Shown one piece after another: positions 57,401 to 60,312 of a stretch of DNA of 64,000 nucleotides; position 1 is the stretch's first letter; each line of letters begins with the position of its first letter. Under the pieces are notes generated by a model. That model was not told the origin of the DNA. It ran no database searches and saw nothing but the letters and a program-made list of their open reading frames with translations. Position numbers and translations under genes: made by a program. The DNA is from Odiellus spinosus (Eukaryota; Arthropoda; Arachnida; Opiliones; Phalangiidae). Location: positions 23,089,434 through 23,153,433 of the forward strand of contig OY987227.1 in assembly GCA_963920705.1 (NCBI GenBank), in the 5' to 3' direction.

Positions 57401-60312
57401 CGAGAAATAGACGAACTGGAGGCTTGGATCTCTTACGCGGAAGGTTTACGGGGTAGTTGGACCAGCCCACCAGGAGACGTTGAAAGACTCGAATACCTTA
57501 TTAAAATCCATAAGGTTAACCTCGTCATTTTATACCTAACGGTTTTAATTTGGAAATTGTTAACGAAATAAAACGATTTATTATAACAGGAATTCCTCTT
57601 GGAAATGGAAAAACGCAACAGCGACACCTTGTCCATCAACCTAACCGGCCAAGGCTTAATACGTCAGTATTCCTCTACCGATACTGAAGCTGAACGAGTT
57701 TTAGTCGATCGTCTAAAAACTATCAACCGTCGATGGGAGGGCGTTTGCCACGCCGCCGTGGCTTGGCAAAATTTTCTACAAACCGCGCTTTTACAATGTT
57801 CCGAGTTTGAAGAGATGGTGCGAGAATTGCGCTTATGGTTGGACGACCGCGAGGCTAAAGCCCACGATATGATGCTAGTAGAAAACGAGTTATTAGATCA
57901 GGATGTTATATCGATTAGATATAATAAATTTAAGGTAATGTTTCGCTTTATCAACGTTTGTAGGGCCGAAAAAGTTAAAGACGCCGTTATCCTTATAGGA
58001 ATTACTGCTGGAACTGGATCGGTGCGAACCGAAACTGGAATCTTTAAGGAAAACCTGCGGACAACTGTTAGTAGAAACACCGATCAGGCGCGCGCAAAGT
58101 GACTACGAAACGGGTGACGAATCCAGATCAGCGGGAAAAGATCATTTTGACGCCGTCGGACATGCCAGGGCCCAGTTGGATGCTATAACGGATCGGCTGA
58201 AATCCTTACGAGACTCTTGCTCTTTGCAAGTTAAAAACTTAAAGGAATTCGTCGAAACAGACGAAAACGAAAAGGCAAGTGCAGTTTCTTTTTCGCTATA
58301 CTTTCTAGGGTTTTGGTAAACAAAAAAAGTGAGTTTAGCAAGCTCGCATTTCCTCGATGACTTGTTAACTTAAAGATAGTTTTATTTGAGCGTGCTACCG
58401 ACCCGAGGATTAACAACTACCACCATTTTTGACATGATCCGTCCTTTCACAAGGAAAACTTGCTTAACTACTATAATACTGAAAAATAGTGAAGTTAATC
58501 AATTCGGCCATTTAATTTTAAAATGGCATCTTCCAAGCGTGGAGAAAGGGAGAGCTTAGCTTAAGAAAATGGGGTGATTTGGAAGCGTCAAAATTGCTTA
58601 ACCCCGTTTAATTTTTACCCTTTCACCGACGACAAAATAATTTTAAGCAGTCGACTAAGAAAAATCGTTCCTCGAATGACTTCCAAAATTTTAATAAAGC
58701 GGAGGCCTGTTGACCAGAAAAACAAAACGTGTCTGCTTCCCACAAAAAAATATTTTAAAAATAGGGGGATTTTCTTTTCCTCACGAACCAGCGAAAATCT
58801 GATAATTACCGCAATTGCGCAACTTGTTTTTTATAAAAATATAAATTCAAATTTATATTTGGTTTGCAGTTTGGAGCGACGGGAACGGATACCAGATTTT
58901 TCGGAGAAGACTCAACTGAGACAATGTAAGTTAATAGTTAATCCAATTTTCATGGGGACGCGTTTTGGCCTTCACAGTTAAGGTAATTGCTTTATGGCCG
59001 CCAGTAAGTTGGAAAGGCAATGTGCATTAAGAACGCCTCATATATTTTATATATTAAAATATAGGAGGCGTTGGTATTAACATTATTGGTCCGTAGGTGG
59101 AATCTGGTGTTCCTTTCTCTTGCATTTGTCCGATTAAAAACCTTGGTCAAGTTAATTGTTTGGCCCGGATTATAGTTAATTGTTTGGCCCGGATTATAGT
59201 TAATTGTTTGGCCCGGATTATAGTTAATTGTTTGGCCCGGATTATAGTTAATTGTTTGGCCCGGATTATAGTTAATTGTTTCGCCCGGATTATAGTTAAT
59301 TGTATGGCCCGGATTATAGTTAATTGTATGGCCCGGATTATAGTTAATTGTATGGCCCGGATTATAGTTAATTGTATGGCCCGGATTATAGTTAATTGTA
59401 TGGCCCGGATTATAGTTAATTGTATGGCCCGGATTATAGTTAATTGTATGGCCCGGATTATAGTTAATTGTATGGCCCGGATTATAGTTAATTGTATGGC
59501 CCGGATTATAGTTAATTGTATGGTCCGGATTATAGTTAATTGTATGGCCCGGATTATAGTTAATTGTATGGCCCGGATTATAGTTAATTGTATGGCCCGG
59601 ATTATAGTTAATTGTATGGCCCGGATTATAGTTAATTGTATGGCCCGGATTATAGTTAATTGTATGGCCCGGATTATAGTTAGTTGTATGGCCCGGATTA
59701 TAGTTAGTTGTATGGCCCGGATTATAGTTAGTTGTATGGCCCGGATTATAGTTAGTTGTATGGCCCGGATTATAGTTAGTTGTATGGCCCGGATTATAGC
59801 TAATTGTAGGGCCCGACATTAAGATTAATTGTGCGGCCCGGCGTTGAGGTTAATTGTGCGGCCCGGCGTTGAGGTTAATTGTGCGGCCCGGCGTTGAGGT
59901 TAATTGTGCGGCCCGGCGTTGAGATTAATTGTGCGGCCCGTCGTTGATGCTAACTGTGCGGCCCAGCGTTGAGATTAATGTGGCCTTAAATTCTCCAACA
60001 CACAATTTTTACTGTTGTAAATTCCGGGGGATGGTTACTCCGTATCCTTTATTAATTCCTGGTTATGCATTCCAAATTTATCTCAGAGGTGAAGAAGAAC
60101 CGGAAGAACCTTCGAGGTTTGCCAGATGTTATCGCTACGTGACAAGAGTTGCCAGAGCTTCTTTGCCAATTCAAGCTCTGATGCTACTACTCTTGGGGGT
60201 GGCCAGTTTACTTCCAATGGCCGAAGAGGATTTTAGTTGCGTGTTGACCAATAACTTTGCGAGGTCTTTCGACCCGATGCTGAGATACCCAAATGGTCCA
60301 CCACCAGTGTAA
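932..60312 (+). CDS. Msp-300: Nesprin / Msp-300 (SYNE-type giant spectrin-repeat KASH protein), 3' part, 58 exons
   Basis: Partial gene: the 58 exons listed below join into one open frame of 39,072 nt (13,023 residues plus TAA) with every splice phase compatible. Nesprins are outer-nuclear-membrane proteins whose KASH tail binds SUN proteins in the perinuclear space while the cytoplasmic rod reaches actin, microtubules and Z-discs; the insect member positions muscle nuclei. Seen here: rod 1 of spectrin-type three-helix repeats (residues 1-6935, local numbering), a disordered linker (6936 to about 10400), rod 2 (about 10400-12930) and the KASH domain (last 75 residues). The ending, with a Cys 23 residues before the C terminus and the tail YPNGPPPV, is diagnostic of nesprins and excludes spectrin, dystrophin or spectraplakin. 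The N terminus (CH domains) and promoter are outside the window. Isoforms, including KASH-less ones, are known for the family and cannot be resolved here. The individual exon joins are inference from splice consensus and phase. Confidence 0.95.
1591..1890 (+). CDS. Msp-300: Nesprin exon 2
   Basis: 100 codons, phase 0 at both ends, acceptor ttaatcag, donor GTGAGT. It encodes a spectrin-repeat segment with the recurring W..F....AAKEWL helix. The 308-bp intron before it shows nothing but AT-rich sequence. Confidence 0.85.
1953..3740 (+). CDS. Msp-300: Nesprin exon 3
   Basis: 596 codons, phase 0, acceptor tttcttttag, donor GAG|GTATTC. It holds roughly five to six consecutive spectrin repeats, each recognisable by a W..(F/Y)....L..W(M/L) first helix (for example [18 protein letters not shown] and [18 protein letters not shown]), and is strongly heptad-patterned and Glu/Lys/Leu-rich. 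The frame runs on to a stop at 3788 only as intron. Confidence 0.9.
3911..4216 (+). CDS. Msp-300: Nesprin exon 4 (methionine-free exon)
   Basis: 102 open codons, phase 0, acceptor ttattatcag, donor AAG|GTAAAA. It contains no Met codon, so start-to-stop ORF searches miss it. It encodes spectrin-like helices ([19 protein letters not shown]) that continue the repeat of exon 3. Confidence 0.85.
4217..4932 (+). other. Intron, 716 bp
   Basis: Non-coding interval between two phase-0 splice sites. I saw no mobile element or RNA gene; an 84-codon frame at 4362-4616 has no recognisable similarity and is taken as chance. Confidence 0.6.
4933..6216 (+). CDS. Msp-300: Nesprin exon 5
   Basis: 428 codons, phase 0, acceptor tttgcgcag, donor AAA|GTAAGC. 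It encodes about four spectrin repeats (for example [20 protein letters not shown] and [20 protein letters not shown]). Uninterrupted heptads; no other domain seen. Confidence 0.9.
6280..6615 (+). CDS. Msp-300: Nesprin exon 6
   Basis: 112 codons, phase 0, acceptor ttctatag, donor AAG|GTACGC; preceded by a 63-bp intron. About one spectrin repeat, including [20 protein letters not shown]. Confidence 0.88.
6680..6997 (+). CDS. Msp-300: Nesprin exon 7
   Basis: 106 codons, one spectrin-repeat length, phase 0, acceptor aaatacag, donor CGT|GTAAGT. The exon starts at 6680, upstream of its first in-frame ATG/TTG. Confidence 0.87.
7059..7192 (+). CDS. Msp-300: Nesprin exon 8
   Basis: 44 codons plus 2 nt, enters phase 0 and leaves phase 2 (donor AAAAG|GTAGGC). 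The acceptor is chosen at ttggcag (7058), because the more T-rich upstream acceptor at 7042 would put the exon out of frame with exon 7 and hit TAA. Confidence 0.75.
7256..7445 (+). CDS. Msp-300: Nesprin exon 9
   Basis: Its first base completes an AGG codon with exon 8 (phase 2), then 63 codons to donor GAA|GTAAGA. Contains a spectrin helix ([19 protein letters not shown]). Confidence 0.82.
7499..8791 (+). CDS. Msp-300: Nesprin exon 10
   Basis: 431 codons, phase 0, acceptor tataaag, donor TCC|GTAAGT. Four spectrin repeats, containing the first clear copies of the two-repeat super-unit: the marker segment [17 protein letters not shown] lies near 8219, with a weaker copy near 7571. Confidence 0.9.
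8871..9977 (+). CDS. Msp-300: Nesprin exon 11
   Basis: 369 codons, phase 0, acceptor tacattag, donor AAG|GTAATA. Super-unit markers fall near 8937 (weak) and 9553 ([18 protein letters not shown]). Confidence 0.9.
10037..10678 (+). CDS. Msp-300: Nesprin exon 12 (one super-repeat long)
   Basis: 642 nt = 214 codons, exactly one super-repeat length, phase 0, acceptor atttacag, donor AGG|GTAAGT. Carries the [19 protein letters not shown] helix and a diverged marker near 10258. Confidence 0.9.
10742..11122 (+). CDS. Msp-300: Nesprin exon 13
   Basis: 127 codons, phase 0, acceptor tgttttag, donor CAA|GTAATT. The marker [19 protein letters not shown] lies near 10952. Confidence 0.88.
11185..11925 (+). 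CDS. Msp-300: Nesprin exon 14
   Basis: 247 codons, phase 0, acceptor cttttag, donor CAG|GTATGC. The marker is degenerate here ([11 protein letters not shown], near 11665); the [18 protein letters not shown] helix follows. Confidence 0.88.
12173..12247 (+). CDS. Msp-300: Nesprin exon 15 (75 bp)
   Basis: 25 codons, phase 0, acceptor ttcggtag, donor AAT|GTGAGT. Small, without Met. Its length is a multiple of three, so it could be skipped without a frameshift. The super-unit containing it is about 24 residues longer (238) than the usual 214, which agrees with an inserted or optional exon. Confidence 0.65.
12469..12621 (+). CDS. Msp-300: Nesprin exon 16
   Basis: 51 codons, no Met, phase 0, acceptor atttcgcag, donor AAG|GTATTT. 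Helix ending [12 protein letters not shown], the usual boundary of the first repeat of each super-unit. Confidence 0.82.
12689..13186 (+). CDS. Msp-300: Nesprin exon 17
   Basis: 166 codons, phase 0, acceptor acaaaaag, donor AAA|GTAAGC. Marker [17 protein letters not shown] near 12914, followed by [17 protein letters not shown]. Confidence 0.88.
13260..14045 (+). CDS. Msp-300: Nesprin exon 18
   Basis: 262 codons, phase 0, acceptor gtacatag, donor AGG|GTTTGT (weak but in phase with the next acceptor). Diverged marker [14 protein letters not shown] near 13650, then the [20 protein letters not shown] helix. Confidence 0.85.
14233..14724 (+). CDS. Msp-300: Nesprin exon 19
   Basis: 164 codons, phase 0, acceptor gccatttag, donor AAA|GTAAGT. 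Marker [14 protein letters not shown] near 14470. The preceding intron contains an A-run of about 20 (14141-14160). Confidence 0.87.
14786..15103 (+). CDS. Msp-300: Nesprin exon 20
   Basis: 106 codons, phase 0, acceptor tttccag, donor GAA|GTAAGT. One spectrin repeat spanning the inner junction of a super-unit. Confidence 0.87.
15174..15503 (+). CDS. Msp-300: Nesprin exon 21
   Basis: 110 codons, phase 0, acceptor atattag, donor AAG|GTAAGC. Marker [20 protein letters not shown] near 15232. Confidence 0.87.
15581..15733 (+). CDS. Msp-300: Nesprin exon 22 (GC donor)
   Basis: 51 codons, phase 0, acceptor ttcaacag. The donor appears to be AAG|GCAGGC, a GC-AG site. With this donor the coding distance between the super-unit markers in exons 21 and 24 is 216 residues, as in neighbouring units. 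The nearest in-phase GT (GTAAAT at about 15760) would add nine hydrophobic residues and break that spacing. Confidence 0.75.
15734..16800 (+). other. Intron, 1,067 bp, probable GC-AG
   Basis: AT-rich intron with a GC donor and acceptor ttacttaaag. No coding exon or mobile element recognised. Confidence 0.6.
16801..16965 (+). CDS. Msp-300: Nesprin exon 23
   Basis: 55 codons, phase 0, acceptor cttaaag, donor CAA|GTTGGT. Encodes [15 protein letters not shown], matching the linker helix YV..H..F seen at this place in other super-units. Confidence 0.82.
17045..17389 (+). CDS. Msp-300: Nesprin exon 24
   Basis: 115 codons, phase 0, after a 79-bp intron; acceptor attaaag, donor AAC|GTAAGA. Marker [20 protein letters not shown] near 17103. 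Confidence 0.87.
17862..18193. repeat. Foldback palindrome, about 332 bp
   Basis: The left arm starts TTAATTCTCAGTA and the right arm ends TACTGAGAATTAA. Arm-to-arm matches continue inward (GGTTAAC / TTAACC, CATCAACTAG / CTAGTTGATG, CCCTTGTTTTTT / AAAAAACAAGGG), meeting near 18027 around AGGCTTTATAACATATTGAAAGCCT. The arms are imperfect, with small indels. It has no coding capacity. The shape suits a foldback or MITE-type DNA element. Confidence 0.8.
18319..18495. mobile_element. MITE-like element with perfect 23-bp terminal inverted repeats, TTAGG core
   Basis: Positions 18319-18341 (ATTATAGTATGTGGTAATAA plus GGT) and 18473-18495 are exact reverse complements over 23 bp. The 131-bp interior has two direct copies of TTCGAGTTTGTTTAGGTT followed by runs of GGTTA (TTAGG telomere-type motif). 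No ORF. No target-site duplication was resolved beyond AT-rich flanks. Confidence 0.8.
19359..21905 (+). CDS. Msp-300: Nesprin exon 25 (849 codons)
   Basis: Phase 0, acceptor tattttag, donor AAG|GTAGGT. About eight spectrin repeats, i.e. four super-units, with markers at 19713, 20361, 20991 and 21636 (spacings 216, 210 and 215 residues with no intron between). Repeated helices such as [18 protein letters not shown], and a C..C.GDR segment ([12 protein letters not shown]) before some markers. This exon shows the periodicity directly, without splicing assumptions. Confidence 0.92.
21967..22287 (+). CDS. Msp-300: Nesprin exon 26
   Basis: 107 codons, phase 0, acceptor acatttag, donor GAA|GTATGT. 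One spectrin repeat; helices [20 protein letters not shown]. Confidence 0.87.
22405..22584 (+). CDS. Msp-300: Nesprin exon 27
   Basis: 60 codons, phase 0, acceptor tgaattag, donor CAA|GTATGT. Half a spectrin repeat ending [16 protein letters not shown]. Confidence 0.85.
22643..23773 (+). CDS. Msp-300: Nesprin exon 28
   Basis: 377 codons, phase 0, acceptor tttaacag, donor AGA|GTAAGT. Spectrin helices interrupted by a short Ser/Pro segment ([13 protein letters not shown], near 22875). The 214-residue markers are no longer recognisable here, so the super-repeat array ends before this exon. Confidence 0.88.
23834..24160 (+). CDS. Msp-300: Nesprin exon 29
   Basis: 109 codons, phase 0, donor GAG|GTAAGT. 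The acceptor is taken as caaatag (23833); a second in-phase acceptor TTACAG nine bases later would remove three residues. Confidence 0.82.
24238..24361 (+). CDS. Msp-300: Nesprin exon 30
   Basis: 41 codons plus 1 nt; acceptor ataatag, donor AACG|GTGGGT, leaving phase 1. The next exon supplies AT to make GAT. Confidence 0.8.
24435..25894 (+). CDS. Msp-300: Nesprin exon 31
   Basis: Enters phase 1 (completes GAT), then 486 codons to donor CAA|GTAAGT; acceptor cgatttag. Four to five spectrin repeats, long Leu/Gln/Glu heptads. Confidence 0.9.
25969..26592 (+). CDS. Msp-300: Nesprin exon 32
   Basis: 208 codons, phase 0, after a 20+ T polypyrimidine tract and acceptor cttaaag; donor AAG|GTAAGC. 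Two spectrin repeats; [20 protein letters not shown] shows the usual first helix. Confidence 0.9.
27235..27441. mobile_element. MITE of the GTTCACAC family, copy 1
   Basis: The left end TAGCTATAAATCGATTTCACACTA and the right end TAGTGTGAACATAGCTATA are inverted repeats. AT-rich interior without ORF. Same end sequence as copies at 31867, 62562, 62808 (one end only) and 63107. Confidence 0.75.
27455..27529. mobile_element. TTAA-flanked mini-element (75 bp)
   Basis: TTAA at 27451-27454 and at 27530-27533 flank ends AGGGAAACTT and AAGTTTCCCT, which are exact reverse complements over 10 bp. Duplication of TTAA is the hallmark of piggyBac-type insertion. No ORF. Confidence 0.65.
28969..29077. repeat. 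Intronic inverted repeat (hairpin)
   Basis: AAACGGCGTCTGCTTATTTATTCTC... is mirrored by ...GAGAATAATAAATAAGCAGACTGCGTTT with a loop of about 40 bp. Short TIR-like arms; may be a small MITE. Confidence 0.65.
30038..30153. repeat. Imperfect intronic inverted repeat
   Basis: AAAAAGCCCAATAGCTTCTATGGAG pairs with CTCCATAAATATAGGTAGCTATTGGATTTTTT with a few mismatches and indels. No coding content. Confidence 0.5.
30964..31124 (+). CDS. Msp-300: Nesprin exon 33
   Basis: 53 codons plus 2 nt, no Met, acceptor ctcgatag, donor GAAAA|GTAAGT, leaving phase 2. Helical, Ala/Ser-rich ([15 protein letters not shown]), ending [13 protein letters not shown] once joined to the next exon. Confidence 0.82.
31125..33227 (+). 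other. Intron, 2,103 bp
   Basis: Contains one GTTCACAC-type MITE (31867-32057). A 128-codon frame at 31434-31820 and its 87-codon antisense partner have no recognisable similarity and lie beside the MITE; I treat them as chance or repeat-derived. Confidence 0.6.
31867..32057. mobile_element. MITE of the GTTCACAC family, copy 2
   Basis: Left end CTTAAAGTGATGTTCACACCAG; right end CTAGTGTGAACGCAACTTTAG is its near reverse complement. Interior carries AACCGTT-type motifs shared with copy 5 (63107). Confidence 0.75.
33228..33402 (+). CDS. Msp-300: Nesprin exon 34
   Basis: Its first T completes AAT with exon 33, then 58 codons to donor AAC|GTAAGT. Acceptor ctttacag. Spectrin helices ([19 protein letters not shown]). 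The donor is followed at once by about 35 T. Confidence 0.85.
33403..33442 (+). repeat. Poly(T) tract abutting a splice donor
   Basis: GTAAG is followed directly by about 35 T residues (33408-33442). A homopolymer this close to a donor is likely to vary in length between individuals. Confidence 0.9.
33583..34218 (+). CDS. Msp-300: Nesprin exon 35
   Basis: 212 codons, phase 0, acceptor aaatttag, donor CAG|GTATTT. Two spectrin repeats; less AT-rich than the neighbouring introns. Confidence 0.9.
34292..34600 (+). CDS. Msp-300: Nesprin exon 36
   Basis: 103 codons, one spectrin-repeat length, phase 0, acceptor tctaaacag, donor GAA|GTACGG. Confidence 0.87.
34707..35030 (+). CDS. Msp-300: Nesprin exon 37
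   Basis: 108 codons, phase 0, acceptor tattatag, donor AAT|GTAAGT. Last full spectrin-like helices of rod 1, Gln-rich. Confidence 0.87.
35031..35340 (+). other. Intron, 310 bp
   Basis: Intron between rod 1 and the linker exons; nothing else recognised. Confidence 0.6.
35341..38112 (+). CDS. Msp-300: Nesprin exon 38: linker, Pro/Ser-rich disordered region
   Basis: Up to 924 codons, phase 0, acceptor gaatag. After a short helix ([20 protein letters not shown]) the sequence becomes Pro/Ser/Arg-rich with SP motifs ([13 protein letters not shown]), acidic stretches, a [13 protein letters not shown] segment and a related [13 protein letters not shown] segment, and a basic cluster ([15 protein letters not shown]). 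No folded domain is apparent. The 3' end is uncertain: three in-phase donors exist, CAG|GTAAAG at 37669, GAG|GTTTGT at about 38055 and CAG|GTTGGA at 38113, and without splicing the frame stops at TAA 38137-38139. The 37669 donor fits the consensus best. The later one is drawn here because the intervening frame stays open. Confidence 0.8.
38113..38753 (+). other. Intron, 641 bp (or 1,085 bp if the 37669 donor is used)
   Basis: Non-coding between the linker exons; ends with a good acceptor attttattttcag. An in-frame TAA at 38137 makes this a possible alternative 3' end. Confidence 0.6.
38754..46844 (+). CDS. Msp-300: Nesprin exon 39: 8.1-kb linker exon, repeat-rich and disordered
   Basis: 2,697 codons, phase 0, acceptor tttcag, donor GCG|GTAAAT. 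The first part has [19 protein letters not shown] and then three copies of a GDPN..GF.HFKSR...F unit (about 39703, 39949, 40215). The middle is Lys/Ser/Glu-rich with many KSKKSK clusters, an 11-residue [11 protein letters not shown] array (about 41947-42240, again 42430-42594) and three copies of a longer KSKKSK..K block. The C-terminal part has a [11 protein letters not shown] repeat (about 45871-46011) and PVDLQ repeats (about 46165-46320), then returns to spectrin-like helices from about 46390. No enzymatic motif seen. Large disordered inserts between rods are plausible spacers or muscle-scaffold binding regions; that function is inference. Confidence 0.92.
39703..40330 (+). repeat. Three-copy GDPN/FAHFKSR coding repeat
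   Basis: Copies begin near 39703 ([12 protein letters not shown]), 39949 ([18 protein letters not shown]) and 40215 ([18 protein letters not shown]). Each ends in a Ser-rich [16 protein letters not shown] tail, with spacers of about 40 residues between. Confidence 0.85.
41797..42715 (+). repeat. Nested Lys-rich coding repeats (11-residue VKDAPVDK array plus larger block)
   Basis: 33-nt units ([31 protein letters not shown] and relatives) fill about 41947-42240 and 42430-42594. A larger block ([25 protein letters not shown]) recurs near 41797, 42244 and 42625. All copies remain in frame. Confidence 0.85.
46903..47109 (+). CDS. Msp-300: Nesprin exon 40
   Basis: 69 codons, phase 0, donor CAG|GTGCCT. 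Acceptor tgtacaaag; an alternative in-phase acceptor (TTACAG) lies nine bases on. Helical, Arg/Ser-rich, start of rod 2. Confidence 0.78.
47329..47883 (+). CDS. Msp-300: Nesprin exon 41
   Basis: 185 codons, phase 0, acceptor gttaccag, donor GAG|GTAAAT. Spectrin-like helices ([19 protein letters not shown]). Confidence 0.87.
48154..48260 (+). CDS. Msp-300: Nesprin exon 42 (short, His/Arg-rich)
   Basis: 35 codons plus 2 nt. Acceptor tttatag, donor CCTAG|GTATGT, leaving phase 2. Encodes [20 protein letters not shown]; basic rather than spectrin-like. The join to exon 43 restores the frame (AG|T = Ser). Confidence 0.72.
48261..49484 (+). other. Intron, 1,224 bp, mostly a retrotransposon fragment
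   Basis: Intron between exons 42 and 43. About 900 bp of it is the antisense non-LTR element listed separately. Confidence 0.75.
48540..49432 (-). pseudogene. Non-LTR retrotransposon reverse-transcriptase fragment, 5'-truncated and decayed
   Basis: On the minus strand, starting near 49432, the frame reads [12 protein letters not shown], containing the FADD catalytic box of reverse transcriptases. Then comes an in-frame TGA, then [20 protein letters not shown] and [18 protein letters not shown], the post-catalytic thumb motif of Jockey/CR1-like elements. A stop or frame change near 48893 separates this from the C-terminal 105-codon piece (48540-48857). The RT fingers, endonuclease and ORF1 are missing. 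It lies antisense to the host gene inside an intron, as for a dead 5'-truncated copy. The clade is inferred from motifs only. Confidence 0.85.
49485..50100 (+). CDS. Msp-300: Nesprin exon 43
   Basis: Starts with T completing AGT, then 205 codons to donor CAG|GTAAAG. The acceptor is ccagag (49484): using ccag two bases earlier would shift the frame. Two spectrin repeats ([20 protein letters not shown]). Confidence 0.85.
50166..50516 (+). CDS. Msp-300: Nesprin exon 44
   Basis: 117 codons, phase 0, acceptor ttttttag, donor GGG|GTAGGT. Spectrin helices plus a basic tract (SKKKNKKFR) near its end. Confidence 0.85.
50599..52491 (+). CDS. Msp-300: Nesprin exon 45
   Basis: 631 codons, phase 0, acceptor atcgtag after about 25 T, donor CAG|GTATAA. 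About six spectrin repeats of rod 2 ([39 protein letters not shown]). Confidence 0.9.
52694..52847. mobile_element. TTAA-flanked mini-element (154 bp)
   Basis: TTAA at 52690-52693 and 52848-52851. Ends AGGGAGTATAAA and TTTATACTCCCT are exact 12-bp inverted repeats. Non-coding. piggyBac-type target duplication. Confidence 0.75.
53316..53801. mobile_element. TTAA-flanked non-autonomous element (486 bp)
   Basis: TTAA at 53312-53315 and 53802-53805. Ends AGTGAGGCTGTCAC and GTGTCAGCCTCACT form a 14-bp inverted repeat with one mismatch. The AT-rich interior has no transposase frame. Consistent with a piggyBac-like MITE. Confidence 0.75.
53896..54231 (+). CDS. Msp-300: Nesprin exon 46
   Basis: 112 codons, phase 0, acceptor ataaag, donor GAG|GTAAGA. 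One spectrin repeat ([20 protein letters not shown]). Confidence 0.85.
54332..54961 (+). CDS. Msp-300: Nesprin exon 47
   Basis: 210 codons, phase 0, acceptor ttatatag, donor CAT|GTTAGT. Two repeats with strong coiled-coil character. Confidence 0.87.
55032..55364 (+). CDS. Msp-300: Nesprin exon 48
   Basis: 111 codons, phase 0, acceptor ttttttaag, donor CAG|GTATGA. One spectrin repeat. Confidence 0.87.
55439..55617 (+). CDS. Msp-300: Nesprin exon 49
   Basis: 59 codons plus 2 nt, acceptor tttaatag, donor TTCAG|GTACGA, leaving phase 2. Confidence 0.83.
55705..55861 (+). CDS. Msp-300: Nesprin exon 50
   Basis: The first A completes AGA, then 52 codons to donor GAG|GTAATG; acceptor tttgtag. Helix [17 protein letters not shown]. 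Confidence 0.83.
56126..56626 (+). CDS. Msp-300: Nesprin exon 51
   Basis: 167 codons, phase 0, acceptor cgtttcag, donor AAG|GTAAGA. Spectrin repeat with [20 protein letters not shown]. Confidence 0.88.
56743..57063 (+). CDS. Msp-300: Nesprin exon 52
   Basis: 107 codons, phase 0, acceptor acttctag, donor TAC|GTGAGT. Contains a Ser-rich, probably flexible insert ([14 protein letters not shown]) between helices. Confidence 0.85.
57134..57242 (+). CDS. Msp-300: Nesprin exon 53
   Basis: 36 codons plus 1 nt, acceptor tccttag, donor CGAG|GTAGCT, leaving phase 1. The frame also reads through the following 66-bp intron, but that adds a hydrophobic, unlike-spectrin stretch; splicing joins ETTR to [10 protein letters not shown]. 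Confidence 0.75.
57309..57514 (+). CDS. Msp-300: Nesprin exon 54
   Basis: Completes GAA from phase 1 and ends phase 0 at AAG|GTTAAC; acceptor tattttag. Spectrin helix [20 protein letters not shown]. Confidence 0.8.
57590..57934 (+). CDS. Msp-300: Nesprin exon 55
   Basis: 115 codons, phase 0, acceptor ataacag, donor AAG|GTAATG. Spectrin helix [20 protein letters not shown], near the end of rod 2. Confidence 0.87.
57999..58274 (+). CDS. Msp-300: Nesprin exon 56 (Met-free, GC donor)
   Basis: 92 codons without Met, phase 0. Acceptor ccttatag (57998). Reads [20 protein letters not shown] and onward through [14 protein letters not shown], ending FVETDENEK. The donor is AAG|GCAAGT, the classic GC-AG consensus. 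The frame used by the longer overlapping ORF in this stretch is not the coding one. Confidence 0.83.
58275..58869 (+). other. Intron, 595 bp, GC-AG
   Basis: GC donor, acceptor tttggtttgcag. Nothing else recognised. Confidence 0.65.
58870..58925 (+). CDS. Msp-300: Nesprin exon 57, 56-bp microexon before KASH
   Basis: 18 codons plus 2 nt, acceptor ggtttgcag, donor ACAAT|GTAAGT. Encodes [18 protein letters not shown]. Both its phases (0 in, 2 out) are needed to join exon 56 to the KASH exon, which strongly supports it. Confidence 0.82.
59032..59072. repeat. Near-perfect 41-bp hairpin
   Basis: AACGCCTCATATATTTTA is followed after a 5-nt loop by TAAAATATAGGAGGCGTT: an 18-bp stem with one mismatch. 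Confidence 0.8.
59151..59988. repeat. Minisatellite, 24-25 bp unit, about 35 copies
   Basis: Core unit GTTAATTGTATGGCCCGGATTATA (24 bp). Variants are grouped in zones: GTTTGGCCC at the 5' end (to about 59290), GTATGGCCC in the middle, GTTAGTTG at about 59680-59780, then a 25-bp GC-richer form (GCGGCCCGGCGTTGAGGTTAATTGT) from about 59820. Because 24 is a multiple of 3, the array is open in frames on both strands; those frames are not genes. Confidence 0.95.
60087..60312 (+). CDS. Msp-300: Nesprin exon 58: KASH domain and stop
   Basis: Enters phase 2 at acceptor atctcag (60086), which sits in a good T-rich context, and ends with TAA at 60310-60312. Encodes an acidic lead (GEEEPEEPS), a basic juxtamembrane segment ([16 protein letters not shown]), a single transmembrane helix ([18 protein letters not shown]) and a luminal tail ([19 protein letters not shown] then PNGPPPV). 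The Cys lies 23 residues before the C terminus, where vertebrate nesprins form a disulfide with SUN proteins. The terminal PPPx motif is what SUN trimers grip; the final residue here is Val. This tail inserts in the outer nuclear membrane. Confidence 0.97.

Larger units (their letters stand above)
58926..60086 (+). other. Last intron, 1,161 bp, filled by a minisatellite
   Basis: Holds the hairpin at 59032-59072 and the 24/25-bp tandem array at 59151-59988, which ends about 100 bp before the KASH acceptor. Confidence 0.8.

Noticed and set aside
57935..58102. C-terminal extension of the exon 55 frame to 58102
   Set aside because: Runs past a good donor (AAG|GTAATG) into intron, then reads exon 56 in the wrong frame and stops; the Met-free frame from 57999 continues the protein correctly.
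58992..59822. Long frames on both strands through 59097-59822 (+) and 58992-59819 (-) encoding MARIIVNC- and [12 protein letters not shown] repeats
   Set aside because: They are by-products of a tandem array whose unit (24 bp) is a multiple of three and lacks stops; no splice or start context, and the array sits inside an intron.
59151..59988. CRISPR-like array
   Set aside because: Units are contiguous with no unique spacers, and the genome is eukaryotic; it is a minisatellite.
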